Assembly: GCF_016917755.1 (NCBI RefSeq)
Contig: NZ_CP070326.1
Location: 3,286,001-3,350,000 of the forward strand
DNA length: 64,000 nucleotides
DNA from: Streptomyces noursei
GTDB lineage: Bacteria > Actinomycetota > Actinomycetes > Streptomycetales > Streptomycetaceae
Direction: 5' to 3'
Under the pieces are notes generated by a model, which was not told where the DNA came from, made no database searches, and was given only the letters and a program-made list of their open reading frames with translations. The translations under genes and the position numbers were made by a program. Positions within the stretch are counted from its first letter, which is position 1, and every line of letters starts with the position of its first letter. Positions 53,133-61,227 of the stretch are shown piece after piece.

Positions 53133-53407
53133 TCCCTCTTGCAATCCCCCGGCCACGAAGACCGTTTTTATGGCAAATGACGTAATCTTTACAAGTACAC
53201 TACCTTTAGCACGAAACGTAAATGAACGTTAAGGTGATCTTGCTTCACCGTCACGGAAGAGGGCGAATCGGGCGATGTGGATGCATCTGGTGTGAGTGAT
53301 TCGAATCACGTGATCCTGGTGAATCAGGTGATTTTTTTGCCGCCGCCATGCACATGCCCGACACTGGGCGCCGGCCACCGCGCCAAGAGGAGAGATGACG
53401 AAGCGCC
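53133..53407. promoter_or_regulatory. AT-rich divergent promoter region of the glycan genes
   Basis: 275 bp between the divergent Stealth-gene starts. Base composition is strikingly AT-rich around 53160-53240, unlike the flanks. It should contain promoters in both directions; I do not find a single convincing -35/-10 pair. The plus-strand leader carries the hairpins at 53296-53338. Confidence 0.6.
53296..53338 (+). promoter_or_regulatory. Attenuator-like alternative hairpins with T-tract
   Basis: The element AATCAC (53304-53309) can pair upstream with GTGATT (53296-53301, perfect 14-bp palindrome) or downstream with GTGATT (53328-53333). The downstream pairing gives a stem of 6 plus 4 bp followed by seven T's, as in an intrinsic terminator. 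It lies about 70 bases before ATG 53408. The mutually exclusive pairings resemble a transcription attenuator. The signal is unknown. Confidence 0.55.
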
Positions 53408-54403
53408 ATGAGTGAAGCCCTGCTGTCCCATGCGGTGGCGGCGGCCAAGCGCGCCCGCCGCACCGCGGGCCGGGTCCGACGCCGTGTGGAGCAGATCAAC
53501 ACCGTCCCGGTGCTCGGCGCCCGCGCCCGCCCCCGACCGGCCCTGCGCCCGGCGCACCTCTCGGTACTCCTCGGCCGCACCCTCAACCTCGCGGTGCCCT
53601 GGCCTCCGGGCGCCACCGCCGTGACGGAGGCCCGCCTCGTACTGGAGCGCCGGGGCCGGCGGCAGAGCATCCCCCTGGAACGGGAACCGCAGCCGGACGG
53701 CCGGCTCCTGCTCACCGCCACCGCGCCGTTGCGCCACGCACGGCACGACGACGCCACCGCCCCCGGCCCCCGACTCGACGACGGCATCTGGCGGTTGACC
53801 GTCGCGGCGACCGACGCCGACGGGCAGGAGACCCACTACGGGATCGCCGCACCTGACGTGCCGGCCTCGGACGGCCCCACGCTCCCCTCCCCGCCCAGCG
53901 CGACCAGCGGTGCCTCCTTCCGGCCCGTGCGGTCCGTCGACGGCCACGCCATGCTCAAGGTGACCGGCCCGCGCGAGCACGCCGAGCTGATCCGCTTCGA
54001 CCTGCGCTGGGACCGGGTCACCGTGCACGGCCGCCTGATCGCCGCCGGCTCGCCGCCCGACGACTACGCGGTGGAGGCGGTGCGCCGCGGCTCGGGAACG
54101 GTCCTCGCCCTCACCCCCGCCTGGGACGGCGACCGCTTCGTCTTCGACGTGCCGCTCGACGCCATGACCCGCGGCGTCGCGACCCAGCGCATGTGGGACT
54201 TCCAGCTGCGCCGCGGACGGACCCGCCTCAGGATCGCGCGTCGACTGACCGACGTGCGCCGCCCCAAGAAGGTCTTCCGCACCCCCTTCCGGACGATCGC
54301 GACGGAGGACGGCGCGCTCCTGCGCGTCCACGCCCACCTCTCCGCGGCCGGCACCTTCGCGGTCAGCTGCGCCCCCTTCCCCACCACCGAGGATTCCGCC
54401 TGA
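53408..54403 (+). CDS. Beta-rich protein of the surface-glycan locus, function unknown
   Basis: Protein of 331 aa without signal peptide or membrane helix. A basic helical start (LSHAVAAAKRARRTAGRVRR) is followed by beta-strand-rich segments (LSVLLGRTLNLAVPWPPG; ARLVLERRGRRQSIPLERE; MLKVTGPREHAELIRFDLRW). The segment around LGRTLNLAVPWPPG aligns by eye with the partial gene at 63673 (LDGHTLSLHAVLPPG). Such beta domains occur beside TagF-like and Stealth transferases in actinomycetes, so it may bind glycan or assist transfer. Its stop overlaps the next start by one base (TGATG). Confidence 0.78.
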   Translation: MSEALLSHAVAAAKRARRTAGRVRRRVEQINTVPVLGARARPRPALRPAHLSVLLGRTLNLAVPWPPGATAVTEARLVLERRGRRQSIPLEREPQPDGRLLLTATAPLRHARHDDATAPGPRLDDGIWRLTVAATDADGQETHYGIAAPDVPASDGPTLPSPPSATSGASFRPVRSVDGHAMLKVTGPREHAELIRFDLRWDRVTVHGRLIAAGSPPDDYAVEAVRRGSGTVLALTPAWDGDRFVFDVPLDAMTRGVATQRMWDFQLRRGRTRLRIARRLTDVRRPKKVFRTPFRTIATEDGALLRVHAHLSAAGTFAVSCAPFPTTEDSA

Positions 54404-57234
54404 TGAAGATCACGTTCCTGCTCACCTGGGGCGACGAGATGGGTGGCACCGAGATGGCCACCTACACCCAGGCGGCACATCTGGCCCCGCGCCACGACGT
54501 CGAGGTCCTGAGCGTCCTCAAGACGCGGGAGGAACCCTTCTTCACCGCCGGGCGCGCGATCCCGCGCCGGTACCTGGTCGACCGCACCGGCCCGTACGGC
54601 CGCCCGGTGCGCGACAGCGGCCTGGACGAGCAGGCGTGCCGCACGCTCACCTCGCTGCCCAGCGAACTGATCAAGCCGGCCTGGGAGGCCACCTTCGACC
54701 GGCTCACCGACATCGAGATGACCGCCGCGCTGGGCGCGCTGGACACCGATGTACTGGTCACCACCACACCCGCGCTGATGGCCGCCGCGGCCGAGCTGGT
54801 GCCCTCCCGCGTCATCACGGTCCACCAGGAGCACCGCGCGTCCCAACTGCGCGGCGTCAGTGGCGAACCGCTGCTGGTGTACGCGCCCCGGATCGACGCG
54901 CTGGTCTCCCTGACCGAGCGCACCAACGACTGGTTCGCCGATTCGCTCGGCGCCACGGCTCCCGAGCTGGCGGTCATCCCCAACGCCGTCCCCAGCGGCT
55001 TCCGGCCGCGCTCCGACCTGGACGGCAAGACCGTCGTGCTGGCCGCCCGCATGACGCCGGAGAAGCAACTCGACCACGCCATCGAGGCGTTCGCCACCCT
55101 CGCCGACCAGCACCCCGACTGGACGATGCGCATCTTCGGCGACGGGCCGCAGGAAGTGCGGCTGCGGCGCATCATCGACGGCCTGGCCCTGCACGACCGC
55201 GTCGAGCTCCTGGGCCGTTCACCGGAGATGGAGCAGGAGTGGGCCAAGGCCGGCCTGGCCCTGCTGCCCTCCCGCAACGAGGCGTTCCCGCTGGTGCTGC
55301 TGGAGGTCTTCGCCGCCGGTGTGCCGGTCATCGCCTACGACATCGTCACCGGCCCGGCCGAGATCGTCCGGCACGGCGTCGACGGCCTGCTCGTCCCGGC
55401 CGGCGACAAGGACTCCCTCGCCGTCGCCATGGACAAGCTGATGGGCGACGACGAGACCCGACGGGCCTACGGCAGGGCCGCCCGCGAGGGCGTCCACGAG
55501 CGCTTCTCGGCCGAGCTGATCACCGCGCGCTGGGAGGAGCTCTTCACGCGCCTGGTGGCCCGTCGCGAGGACCCCCGGCGGCTGGCCGACCGCGCCGACC
55601 GCACCGCCCGCCGCATCGCGGCCGGCGGCAGCCGCAGCTTCAACGTGGCCGCGCCGATCAGCGTGCTGTCCGGCTCCGCGGACGAGCAGAAGGCGCGCGA
55701 GGTGCTGCTCCAGGCGCAGGACCGCACCGGCGCCCTGGTGCGCTCCGCGGGCCGGCTGGCGGAGGTGCGCGACGACGTCCTCGCGCCGCGCATGGCCGAG
55801 TGGAACCTGGAGATCGCCACCTCCGCGCTGACCGCGCACGGCATCCCCTACGTCCTGCTGCGCGACGGCGGAACCTCCTACCGCGTCGCCGTCGAGGTCG
55901 AGCGTCGCGAGCAGGTCCTCGAAGCCCTCGCCACGGAGCTCCACGGCAAACCCGTCTACGCGGAACTGATCACTCCGCGCGGGGCGGCGCCCGGAGCCGT
56001 GCTCGCCGAACGGCTGCGCGAGGCCGGCGACGTGGCGGGCCTGCGCGTCTTCAAGCCGCTGACCACCGAGAGCCGCACGCTGCGCTACGGGCCCGCGTTC
56101 GGCTGCACCGTGGAGTTCTGGACCGAGAACGCCGAGGACGAGGAGATGCCCGGCTGGCGCAGCACCCCCCGCGGCTCCACCCTCCTCGGCCCCCGGCTGC
56201 CCTCGCTGGAGGCGGACGCGACCCTGCGCGTCGGCGAGCGCGACCACCCCACCCTGGCCGGCTTCACCGACCGCCTCATGTGGGACGTCACCTTCCCCAT
56301 CGACGTGGTCTACACCTGGGTCGACGACAGCGACCCGGAGTGGCGCGCGCGCCGCGACGCCGCCAAGCGCGCCGCGGGACTCGCCGACGGCGGCGCGGAC
56401 AGCGGTGACGTGCGGTTCCGCAACCGCGACGAACTGCGGTTCTCGCTGCGATCGTTGGCGATGTACGCCCCGTGGGTGCGCAACGTCTACCTCGTCACCG
56501 ACGACCAGACCCCCGCCTGGCTGGACACCTCCCGGCCCGGCATCAAGGTCGTCAGCCACCGCGAGATCTTCGACGACCCCGCCCTGCTGCCCACCTTCAA
56601 CTCCCACGCCATCGAAAGCCAACTCCACCGCATCGACGGCCTGTCCGAACACTTCCTCTACTTCAACGACGACGTCTTCCTCGGACGTCCGCTCACCCCG
56701 CGCTCGTTCTTCGACAGCAACGGCATGGCGCACTTCTTCCGTTCGCCCACCGCCGTCCCGCCCAGCCCGCTCGCCGAGGACGACGAGGGGTACTTCGCCG
56801 CGGCGAAGAACAACCGCGGCCTGCTCCAGCGGGAGTACGGACGCACCGCCACCCACGGCTTCCTGCACGCCCCGCACCCACTGCGGCGCAGCGTGCTGGC
56901 GGAGATCGCCGAGAAGTTCCCGGAGGAGATCACGGCCACCGCGGCCAGCCGGTTCCGCGCGACCACGGACCTGTCCGTGGCGTCCTCGCTGCACCACCAC
57001 TACGGCTATCTGACGGGGCGCTCCACCCCGGCGTCCCTGACCTGCTCGTTCGTCAACGCGGGCGACTACACCCACCACACCAGGCTCAGCCGCATGCTGG
57101 CCACCCGCAGCCACGGCGTGTTCTGCATAGGCGAGTCGGCGGACGCGGAGGTGCCCGCCGACGAGCAGGACCGCGTGCTGCGCGCCTTCCTCAGCGCGTA
57201 CTTCCCGGTGCGTTCGCCGTTCGAACGGTCCTGA
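54403..57234 (+). CDS. GT4 glycosyltransferase - Stealth phosphotransferase fusion
   Basis: Two-enzyme fusion of 943 aa. Residues 1-400 are a GT-B glycosyltransferase family 4: LLTWGDEMGGTEMATYTQAA at the start, AARMTPEKQLDHA (Arg216, Lys221) and the E-x7-E motif EAFPLVLLE (293-301). Residues about 450-610 match the accessory domain of the neighbouring Stealth protein, ending in FGCTVEFW. Residues about 630-940 are a Stealth transferase with CR1 [13 protein letters not shown] and an 85-residue CR2 block identical to the neighbour. Joining sugar addition and sugar-phosphate addition suggests an alternating phosphoglycan repeat. Coupled by TGATG to the preceding gene. Confidence 0.92.
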   Translation: MKITFLLTWGDEMGGTEMATYTQAAHLAPRHDVEVLSVLKTREEPFFTAGRAIPRRYLVDRTGPYGRPVRDSGLDEQACRTLTSLPSELIKPAWEATFDRLTDIEMTAALGALDTDVLVTTTPALMAAAAELVPSRVITVHQEHRASQLRGVSGEPLLVYAPRIDALVSLTERTNDWFADSLGATAPELAVIPNAVPSGFRPRSDLDGKTVVLAARMTPEKQLDHAIEAFATLADQHPDWTMRIFGDGPQEVRLRRIIDGLALHDRVELLGRSPEMEQEWAKAGLALLPSRNEAFPLVLLEVFAAGVPVIAYDIVTGPAEIVRHGVDGLLVPAGDKDSLAVAMDKLMGDDETRRAYGRAAREGVHERFSAELITARWEELFTRLVARREDPRRLADRADRTARRIAAGGSRSFNVAAPISVLSGSADEQKAREVLLQAQDRTGALVRSAGRLAEVRDDVLAPRMAEWNLEIATSALTAHGIPYVLLRDGGTSYRVAVEVERREQVLEALATELHGKPVYAELITPRGAAPGAVLAERLREAGDVAGLRVFKPLTTESRTLRYGPAFGCTVEFWTENAEDEEMPGWRSTPRGSTLLGPRLPSLEADATLRVGERDHPTLAGFTDRLMWDVTFPIDVVYTWVDDSDPEWRARRDAAKRAAGLADGGADSGDVRFRNRDELRFSLRSLAMYAPWVRNVYLVTDDQTPAWLDTSRPGIKVVSHREIFDDPALLPTFNSHAIESQLHRIDGLSEHFLYFNDDVFLGRPLTPRSFFDSNGMAHFFRSPTAVPPSPLAEDDEGYFAAAKNNRGLLQREYGRTATHGFLHAPHPLRRSVLAEIAEKFPEEITATAASRFRATTDLSVASSLHHHYGYLTGRSTPASLTCSFVNAGDYTHHTRLSRMLATRSHGVFCIGESADAEVPADEQDRVLRAFLSAYFPVRSPFERS
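56431..56684 (+). repeat. 254-bp near-identical block, copy B (in GT4-Stealth fusion)
   Basis: Same block as 51850-52103 on the opposite strand. The two differences are at 56451 (A against G) and 56649 (A against G), both in third codon positions. It encodes CR2 of the Stealth domain. Confidence 0.95.
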
Positions 57235-57293
57235 TCCGCCGCTCCGACCGTCCGTCCGCCGGCCCGCCGGCCCGTCGGCCCGTCGGACAGGCC

Positions 57294-58487
57294 CTAGGCC
57301 GAGTCGGCCGCCCGGGCGTGCTCCGGTGTCCGCTCGTCCTGCGCGGCGTGCGCCACAGCGGGCGGCGGCGGGGGCGGGGGCGGGGTGGTGGCAGGCCGGG
57401 CGTGCCGGCGGCGCGGTGCGACGTTCCGACGGACGTCGTCGATGCCGCGACGCATCGTGGTACGCAGCCACTTGCCGAGGGGGCGTTCGACGAAGCGGTG
57501 GATGAGCCAGGCGGCCACCAGCATGAGTGCGACCACCGAGGCCACCAGGACCGGCGCGGGAATCCTGTTCCGGTAGTGGTGGATGAGGGTCATGCCGATG
57601 TTCATGTGGATGACGTAGAGCGGGTAGGTGAGGGCTCCCGCGGTGGTGAGCCACTTCCACTGGATGCGGTCGAAGGCGCCGAGCGCGATCGCGCCGACGA
57701 CGGCGAAGGCCGCGGTGATCAGGAAGCGGGCGGGCCAGGTGGGCAGGGCGTCCACGGCGGCCTTGCCGAGGTTGGTGGCCAGGCGGTAGTCGATATAGCG
57801 CTGGGCGAGCAGCAGTTGCAGGATCACGATCGCCCACAGGATCGCGTTCGGCCGGAAGCGCCGCATCAAATAGAAGGCGATACCGGCTATGAAGAACGGC
57901 GCGTACTGCGGCATCGCGAACGCGGTGAGCAGCGGCGTGTTCATGACCGGGGCGAGCGCGGCGGCCGCGGTCCATACGCCGCACAGGATCAGGCAGTTGC
58001 GGTAGGTGACACCGAACAGCACCACCACGACCATGATCAGGTAGAACTTCAGCTCCACGAAGAGCGTCCAGTACACCGGATCGACATTCGGCGTGTTGTT
58101 GCCGCCCTGCAGCATGGTCAGATTGGTGATCACCGTGTCCCAGCCACGGAGAGAAGCGACCTCCGGCCACATCTTCACCACCAGGACGGTGAGCAGAATC
58201 CCGACCCAGTAGGCGGGGAACAGCCTGGTCAGACGGGAGACGGCGAATTCGCCCACCGTGCGGCCCCACACGCTCATGCAAATGACGAAGCCGCTGATCA
58301 GGAAGAAGACCTCCACGCCCAACCACCCGTACTGGGCCAGCCGGTGGGCGGTCGGAAAGATCGTGTCCGTGCCGTGGCCCCATGGTCGGGCCAGGGCGAC
58401 GTAGTGGTAGAAGACCACCATCAGCGCGGCAAGCAACCGCAGCCCGTCCAGTACGGCAAGCCTGTTCCCTATGCGGCGCTCGGCCAT
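57294..58487 (-). CDS. Acyltransferase-3 family membrane protein (OafA-like)
   Basis: O-acyltransferase of cell-surface sugars (397 aa, about ten helices). The start IGNRLAVLDGLRLLAALMVV, then VFYHY, carries the catalytic His of the family. WLGVEVFFLISGFVICMSVW and SRLTRLFPAYWVGILL are further hallmarks, with LTYPLYVIHMNIG and IHRFVERPLGKW near the end. A tail follows with ten consecutive prolines. ATG 58487 has GGGGGA six bases upstream. Lying next to the Stealth genes, it probably acetylates or acylates the same glycan. Confidence 0.9.
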   Translation of the reverse strand: MAERRIGNRLAVLDGLRLLAALMVVFYHYVALARPWGHGTDTIFPTAHRLAQYGWLGVEVFFLISGFVICMSVWGRTVGEFAVSRLTRLFPAYWVGILLTVLVVKMWPEVASLRGWDTVITNLTMLQGGNNTPNVDPVYWTLFVELKFYLIMVVVVLFGVTYRNCLILCGVWTAAAALAPVMNTPLLTAFAMPQYAPFFIAGIAFYLMRRFRPNAILWAIVILQLLLAQRYIDYRLATNLGKAAVDALPTWPARFLITAAFAVVGAIALGAFDRIQWKWLTTAGALTYPLYVIHMNIGMTLIHHYRNRIPAPVLVASVVALMLVAAWLIHRFVERPLGKWLRTTMRRGIDDVRRNVAPRRRHARPATTPPPPPPPPAVAHAAQDERTPEHARAADSA

Positions 58488-58535
58488 TGTGTATCCCCCG
58501 TAGCGCCCAGGTCAGGGCGCCCCATGGTCGAAGAA

Positions 58536-58563
58536 GCTCACCACTTCCGGTCAACCGGTGAGC
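58536..58563. promoter_or_regulatory. Inverted repeat upstream of the acyltransferase gene
   Basis: GCTCACC (58536-58542) and GGTGAGC (58557-58563) are separated by 14 bases, about 50 bp before the acyltransferase start. Candidate operator; no binding protein is suggested. Confidence 0.35.
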
Positions 58564-59126
58564 GAGTTGTCCACTTTTCATGCTTTCACAGACCGCAGGA
58601 CAGCCAACACCTGTTCCATGTGGCAAAAACCACAGCACGAATACTGAACGCACACGCGCGTTCCGGACTCCACCCCCCTTTCCCTCACGCCTTAACCGGA
58701 TCAGCACCCACCGCACAGCCCGGACGACCACCCAACTCCAGCCGGACGACCATCGGTTCACATTCTCGGAGCAAACGGATCGTCGACCGAAATCAACGGA
58801 TTTCCGCTCTCGCGAGGGCGACCGAATCCCCGCCTCACACCCCCAGAGGCAGGAATAGGGACATCTCCTCGGACGCCCACATCCATTCCCATTCCCATTC
58901 CCGTCTCCATTCCCGCCTCCATTCCCGTCTCCATTCCCGTTTCCACCCCCATTCCCGTTCTCACACCCACACCCTCGCTCACGCCCATGAACTCCCCGAC
59001 GGGAGGCGGGGGCGGACGCCGTGCAGTTGCCGCCAGGGCCCTGGAGGGCGGGGCGGGGCAACCTCTCCCCATCCAGGGGTGATTGAGGCATGGCAGGCAC
59101 CGCGATGACATCTGCCCCTTTTTGAA
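58564..59126. other. Intergenic region without convincing gene
   Basis: Part of the 746-bp gap between the acyltransferase and DUF4328 genes. It is less GC-rich than the flanks for about 300 bp. Open frames on both strands have poor codon character and run through the repeat at 58881-58957. No gene is called. Confidence 0.5.
58881..58957. repeat. Degenerate 6/12-base tandem repeat
   Basis: Units of CCATTC and ATTCCCGTCTCC recur about a dozen times in non-coding DNA (pyrimidine-rich on the plus strand). This is a small satellite that probably arose by slippage. It has no flanking direct repeats or spacer structure. Confidence 0.8.
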
Positions 59127-59155
59127 TGGACAAGATCAATTACGGCACGTAGGTT
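59127..59155 (+). promoter_or_regulatory. Promoter of the DUF4328 gene
   Basis: TGGACA (59127-59132) and TAGGTT (59150-59155) with 17 bases between them, a good match to the principal (HrdB-type) promoter pattern of Streptomyces. Transcription would start about 59162, exactly at the base of the hairpin 59161-59195. Confidence 0.6.
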
Positions 59156-59160
59156 CCTTA

Positions 59161-59195
59161 TGCGTAGGGGCCGCCTCGGGGGCGGCCCCCACGCA
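59161..59195 (+). promoter_or_regulatory. Hairpin at the 5' end of the DUF4328 leader
   Basis: TGCGT-A-GGGGCCGCC pairs with GGCGGCCCC-C-ACGCA: 14 pairs, one mismatch, 5-base loop TCGGG. It begins about where transcription should start and ends 38 bases before ATG 59234. It could protect the mRNA 5' end or attenuate expression. Confidence 0.55.
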
Positions 59196-59233
59196 CAGCA
59201 ACGCAACGAACCAGAATCCACGGGGGATTTCGC

Positions 59234-59956
59234 ATGTCCCACCTGCCCGGCGCGCCATCACCGTCGTCATCGCCACCGCCGCCCGGCTGGTCCGCCCCAC
59301 CCGCCCCGCAGGCCGTACTCCGCTCGCCCGTCAGGCTCTCCCAGGCCGTGATGATCCTGCTCGGCCTCGTCATCGTGACCGATGTGTTCGCGGTGTGGCA
59401 GGGCAACCACTGGTACCAGCTGGCCGGCAGACTCATGCAGGACTTCGGCTCCGTCACCTCACGGGAGGTCGCGGCAGCGGACACGCTGTACCGAGCTTCC
59501 GGGATCATGCAGGACGCGGCGTCCCTCGCGACCGCCGTGCTCTTCGTCGTCTGGTTCCACCGGACCCGCGTCAACGCCGAGGTCTTCGCCCCCGACGGCC
59601 ATGAGAAGAAGCGCGGTTGGACGATTTGGGGCTGGATCGTGCCGGTGGTCAACCTGTGGTTTCCCCGACGGATAGCCCTCGACATCTGGGACGCCAGCGC
59701 CGACCGGAGCTCCCGGTCCACGGCCCTGCTCAACTGGTGGTGGGCGCTGTGGATCGCGAATCTGCTCTTCGGACGCGTTGCAGGTCGGCGCTACGCGAGG
59801 GCCGAGGGCCTGGAGGAGATCAGGGGCGCGGTCGCCGGGCTCATGGCGAGCGACCTCGTCGACATCGCGGCGGCCGTTCTCGCCGTGTTCTTCGTGCTGC
59901 GCCTCACCCGCATGCAGCACGAGAAGGCACTGCGGGGGCCGGGGCCGGCTGCCTGA
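59234..59956 (+). CDS. DUF4328 domain membrane protein
   Basis: Membrane protein of 240 aa. A Pro/Ser-rich cytoplasmic N-terminus is followed by four helices (SQAVMILLGLVIVTDVFAVW; MQDAASLATAVLFVVWFHRT; WWWALWIANLLFGRVA; LVDIAAAVLAVFFVLRLTRM). The conserved WTIWGWIVPVVNLWFPRRI between helices 2 and 3 is the hallmark of DUF4328. Function unknown. GGGGGA lies about six bases before ATG 59234, and a clear promoter is present. Confidence 0.88.
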   Translation: MSHLPGAPSPSSSPPPPGWSAPPAPQAVLRSPVRLSQAVMILLGLVIVTDVFAVWQGNHWYQLAGRLMQDFGSVTSREVAAADTLYRASGIMQDAASLATAVLFVVWFHRTRVNAEVFAPDGHEKKRGWTIWGWIVPVVNLWFPRRIALDIWDASADRSSRSTALLNWWWALWIANLLFGRVAGRRYARAEGLEEIRGAVAGLMASDLVDIAAAVLAVFFVLRLTRMQHEKALRGPGPAA

Positions 59957-59989
59957 CCCACCCTGTGCGCACGACCGGGAAGTCCTCAC

Positions 59990-60323
59990 GTGATCACCTT
60001 CGAAAGCCTCTTCGTCGCAGCGCACCTGGCCCTCGCGCCGGCCGCGCTCCTGCTGACGGTGAAAGCGGTGCACCTGCTGGCGGCCCACCGCCTCTGGTTC
60101 TCCCGCAACCGGCTCCGAAACGGTGTGGAACTGGTGGCACTCGCGACGGGTGCGGCGCGCTGCGCGTATGTGCCGGGGCTGTGGATCGGATTCGGCACGG
60201 ACGGCTCCACCGCTCCCCGCCTGCGGGCCCTCGGCTCCCCCAGGGGTCGCCCTCGGCGTCGCCCGGGTCGCGTACCGCCTGATCCTGCGCAGGCGTCACA
60301 CGACACTTCACGTCGGCTCGTAA
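59990..60323 (+). pseudogene. Small membrane-protein gene with probable frameshift
   Basis: Begins at GTG 59990 with GGGAAG upstream: VITFESLFVAAHLALAPAAL, a hydrophobic helix, then LWFSRNRLRNGVELVALATG. Good coding character continues to LRALGSP, after which the frame turns Arg/Pro-rich. The next frame takes over with PGVALGVARVAYRLILRRRH and a stop at 60323. Removing one C from the run of five at 60237-60241 joins the parts into a protein of about 110 residues. Either a real mutation or a base-calling error. Function unknown; lies 33 bp after DUF4328. Confidence 0.5.
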
Positions 60324-60349
60324 CGGAGGCGGGCGGTGCGCGCGGGCCG

Positions 60350-60934
60350 CTAATGCCCTCCCCTGGGGGGCTTGCAGTCGGTGCCGTCGGGGTAACCGGC
60401 GAAGGCGTTCGCCTCGATGAAGTGGGGGTTGACCTTGCCCTCGATACACAGCGCGGATCCGTCGACGAGGAATCCGACGCCGGGATCAACGGCGTAGGAC
60501 TCCACCTTTGCGGCGGGGTAGCCGAGAGCGGTGAGTGCGCGGCGGGTGCTGTCCGCGCTGATGTCGTTGTGCGTGCGCAGGGGTTCGAGCGCGTTCTTGA
60601 TGCGCTCGACGGCGGCGATTCCGTCGCAGCGGCGCTGGCCGTGGAGGGGCAGCGGGTCCCGAAAGCCGTGGTTTTCGGCGTAGTGGTCGGAAGGGGGCGT
60701 GGCGGGTCCCGACGTGCCTGCGGTGTGCGCCGGAGCCGTGCTGGGGCTTTCGCCGGGACAGGGGAAGTCCACCGGCGCGCTCGGCCTGCTCGGCTCGGCC
60801 GCCGCGGCGCGCGAAGGGGCGCCGGCGGCGATGTCGTGTCCGGGCCGCTCGGTTCCGCATCCCGCGGTGAGCAGGGACAGCGCCGCTATCGACAGGAGGC
60901 CGATCCGCGCTCCGGTATTCCTGGTCATGGCCAT
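60350..60934 (-). CDS. Hypothetical lipoprotein
   Basis: Protein of 194 aa with the signal RNTGARIGLLSIAALSLL and lipobox LTAGC. A Ser/Pro/Ala-rich linker leads to a C-terminal domain of about 100 residues (RRCDGIAAVERIKNALEPLR; STRRALTALGYPAAKVESYA; VGFLVDGSALCIEGKVNPHF) with four cysteines that may pair. No known family recognised. ATG 60934 or 60928 are both possible; neither has a strong ribosome site. Confidence 0.72.
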   Translation of the reverse strand: MAMTRNTGARIGLLSIAALSLLTAGCGTERPGHDIAAGAPSRAAAAEPSRPSAPVDFPCPGESPSTAPAHTAGTSGPATPPSDHYAENHGFRDPLPLHGQRRCDGIAAVERIKNALEPLRTHNDISADSTRRALTALGYPAAKVESYAVDPGVGFLVDGSALCIEGKVNPHFIEANAFAGYPDGTDCKPPRGGH

Positions 60935-61227
60935 GCGGCCATCGTGTCCTGCATTGCGGATGCCGGTCATGAGTAGTTCTACTCATGCATTCTGTCCGCG
61001 TTTGTGGCAGGTGGCGCACTCGCCGCCCCCGGGTCCGCGCACCGGCGCGCCGGGCACCTCGGCGACGAGCGACGGACGCGAACCCCCATATATCCGAATT
61101 CACCTTCGGAGGGCGTTCTGTATGATTTGCGATTCGCCAGCAACCGCTCGACCGAAGGGCGCGGCCCGCGCCCCGTGCGCCGTCGTGCCGCGGGCCGTCG
61201 GGCTCGTACCTCCAGGACTTCCACTCC

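Noticed and set aside
53291..53320. tRNA T-arm-like sequence GATTCGAATC
   Set aside because: No acceptor, D or anticodon arms can be built around it and the stem does not fit a 7-base T-loop. Better explained as part of the palindrome/attenuator.
58881..58957. CRISPR-like repeat array
   Set aside because: Units are only 6-12 bases, contiguous and degenerate. There are no unique spacers and no cas genes.
58758..59111. Minus-strand 117-codon frame with repeated MET-GMET units
   Set aside because: The repeats come from the DNA satellite. Codon use is poor and there is no ribosome site or conserved feature.
55219..59139. Minus-strand open frame of about 1300 codons spanning the fusion, acyltransferase and repeat
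   Set aside because: Translation is shadow-like, and it crosses genes on both strands and a satellite repeat.
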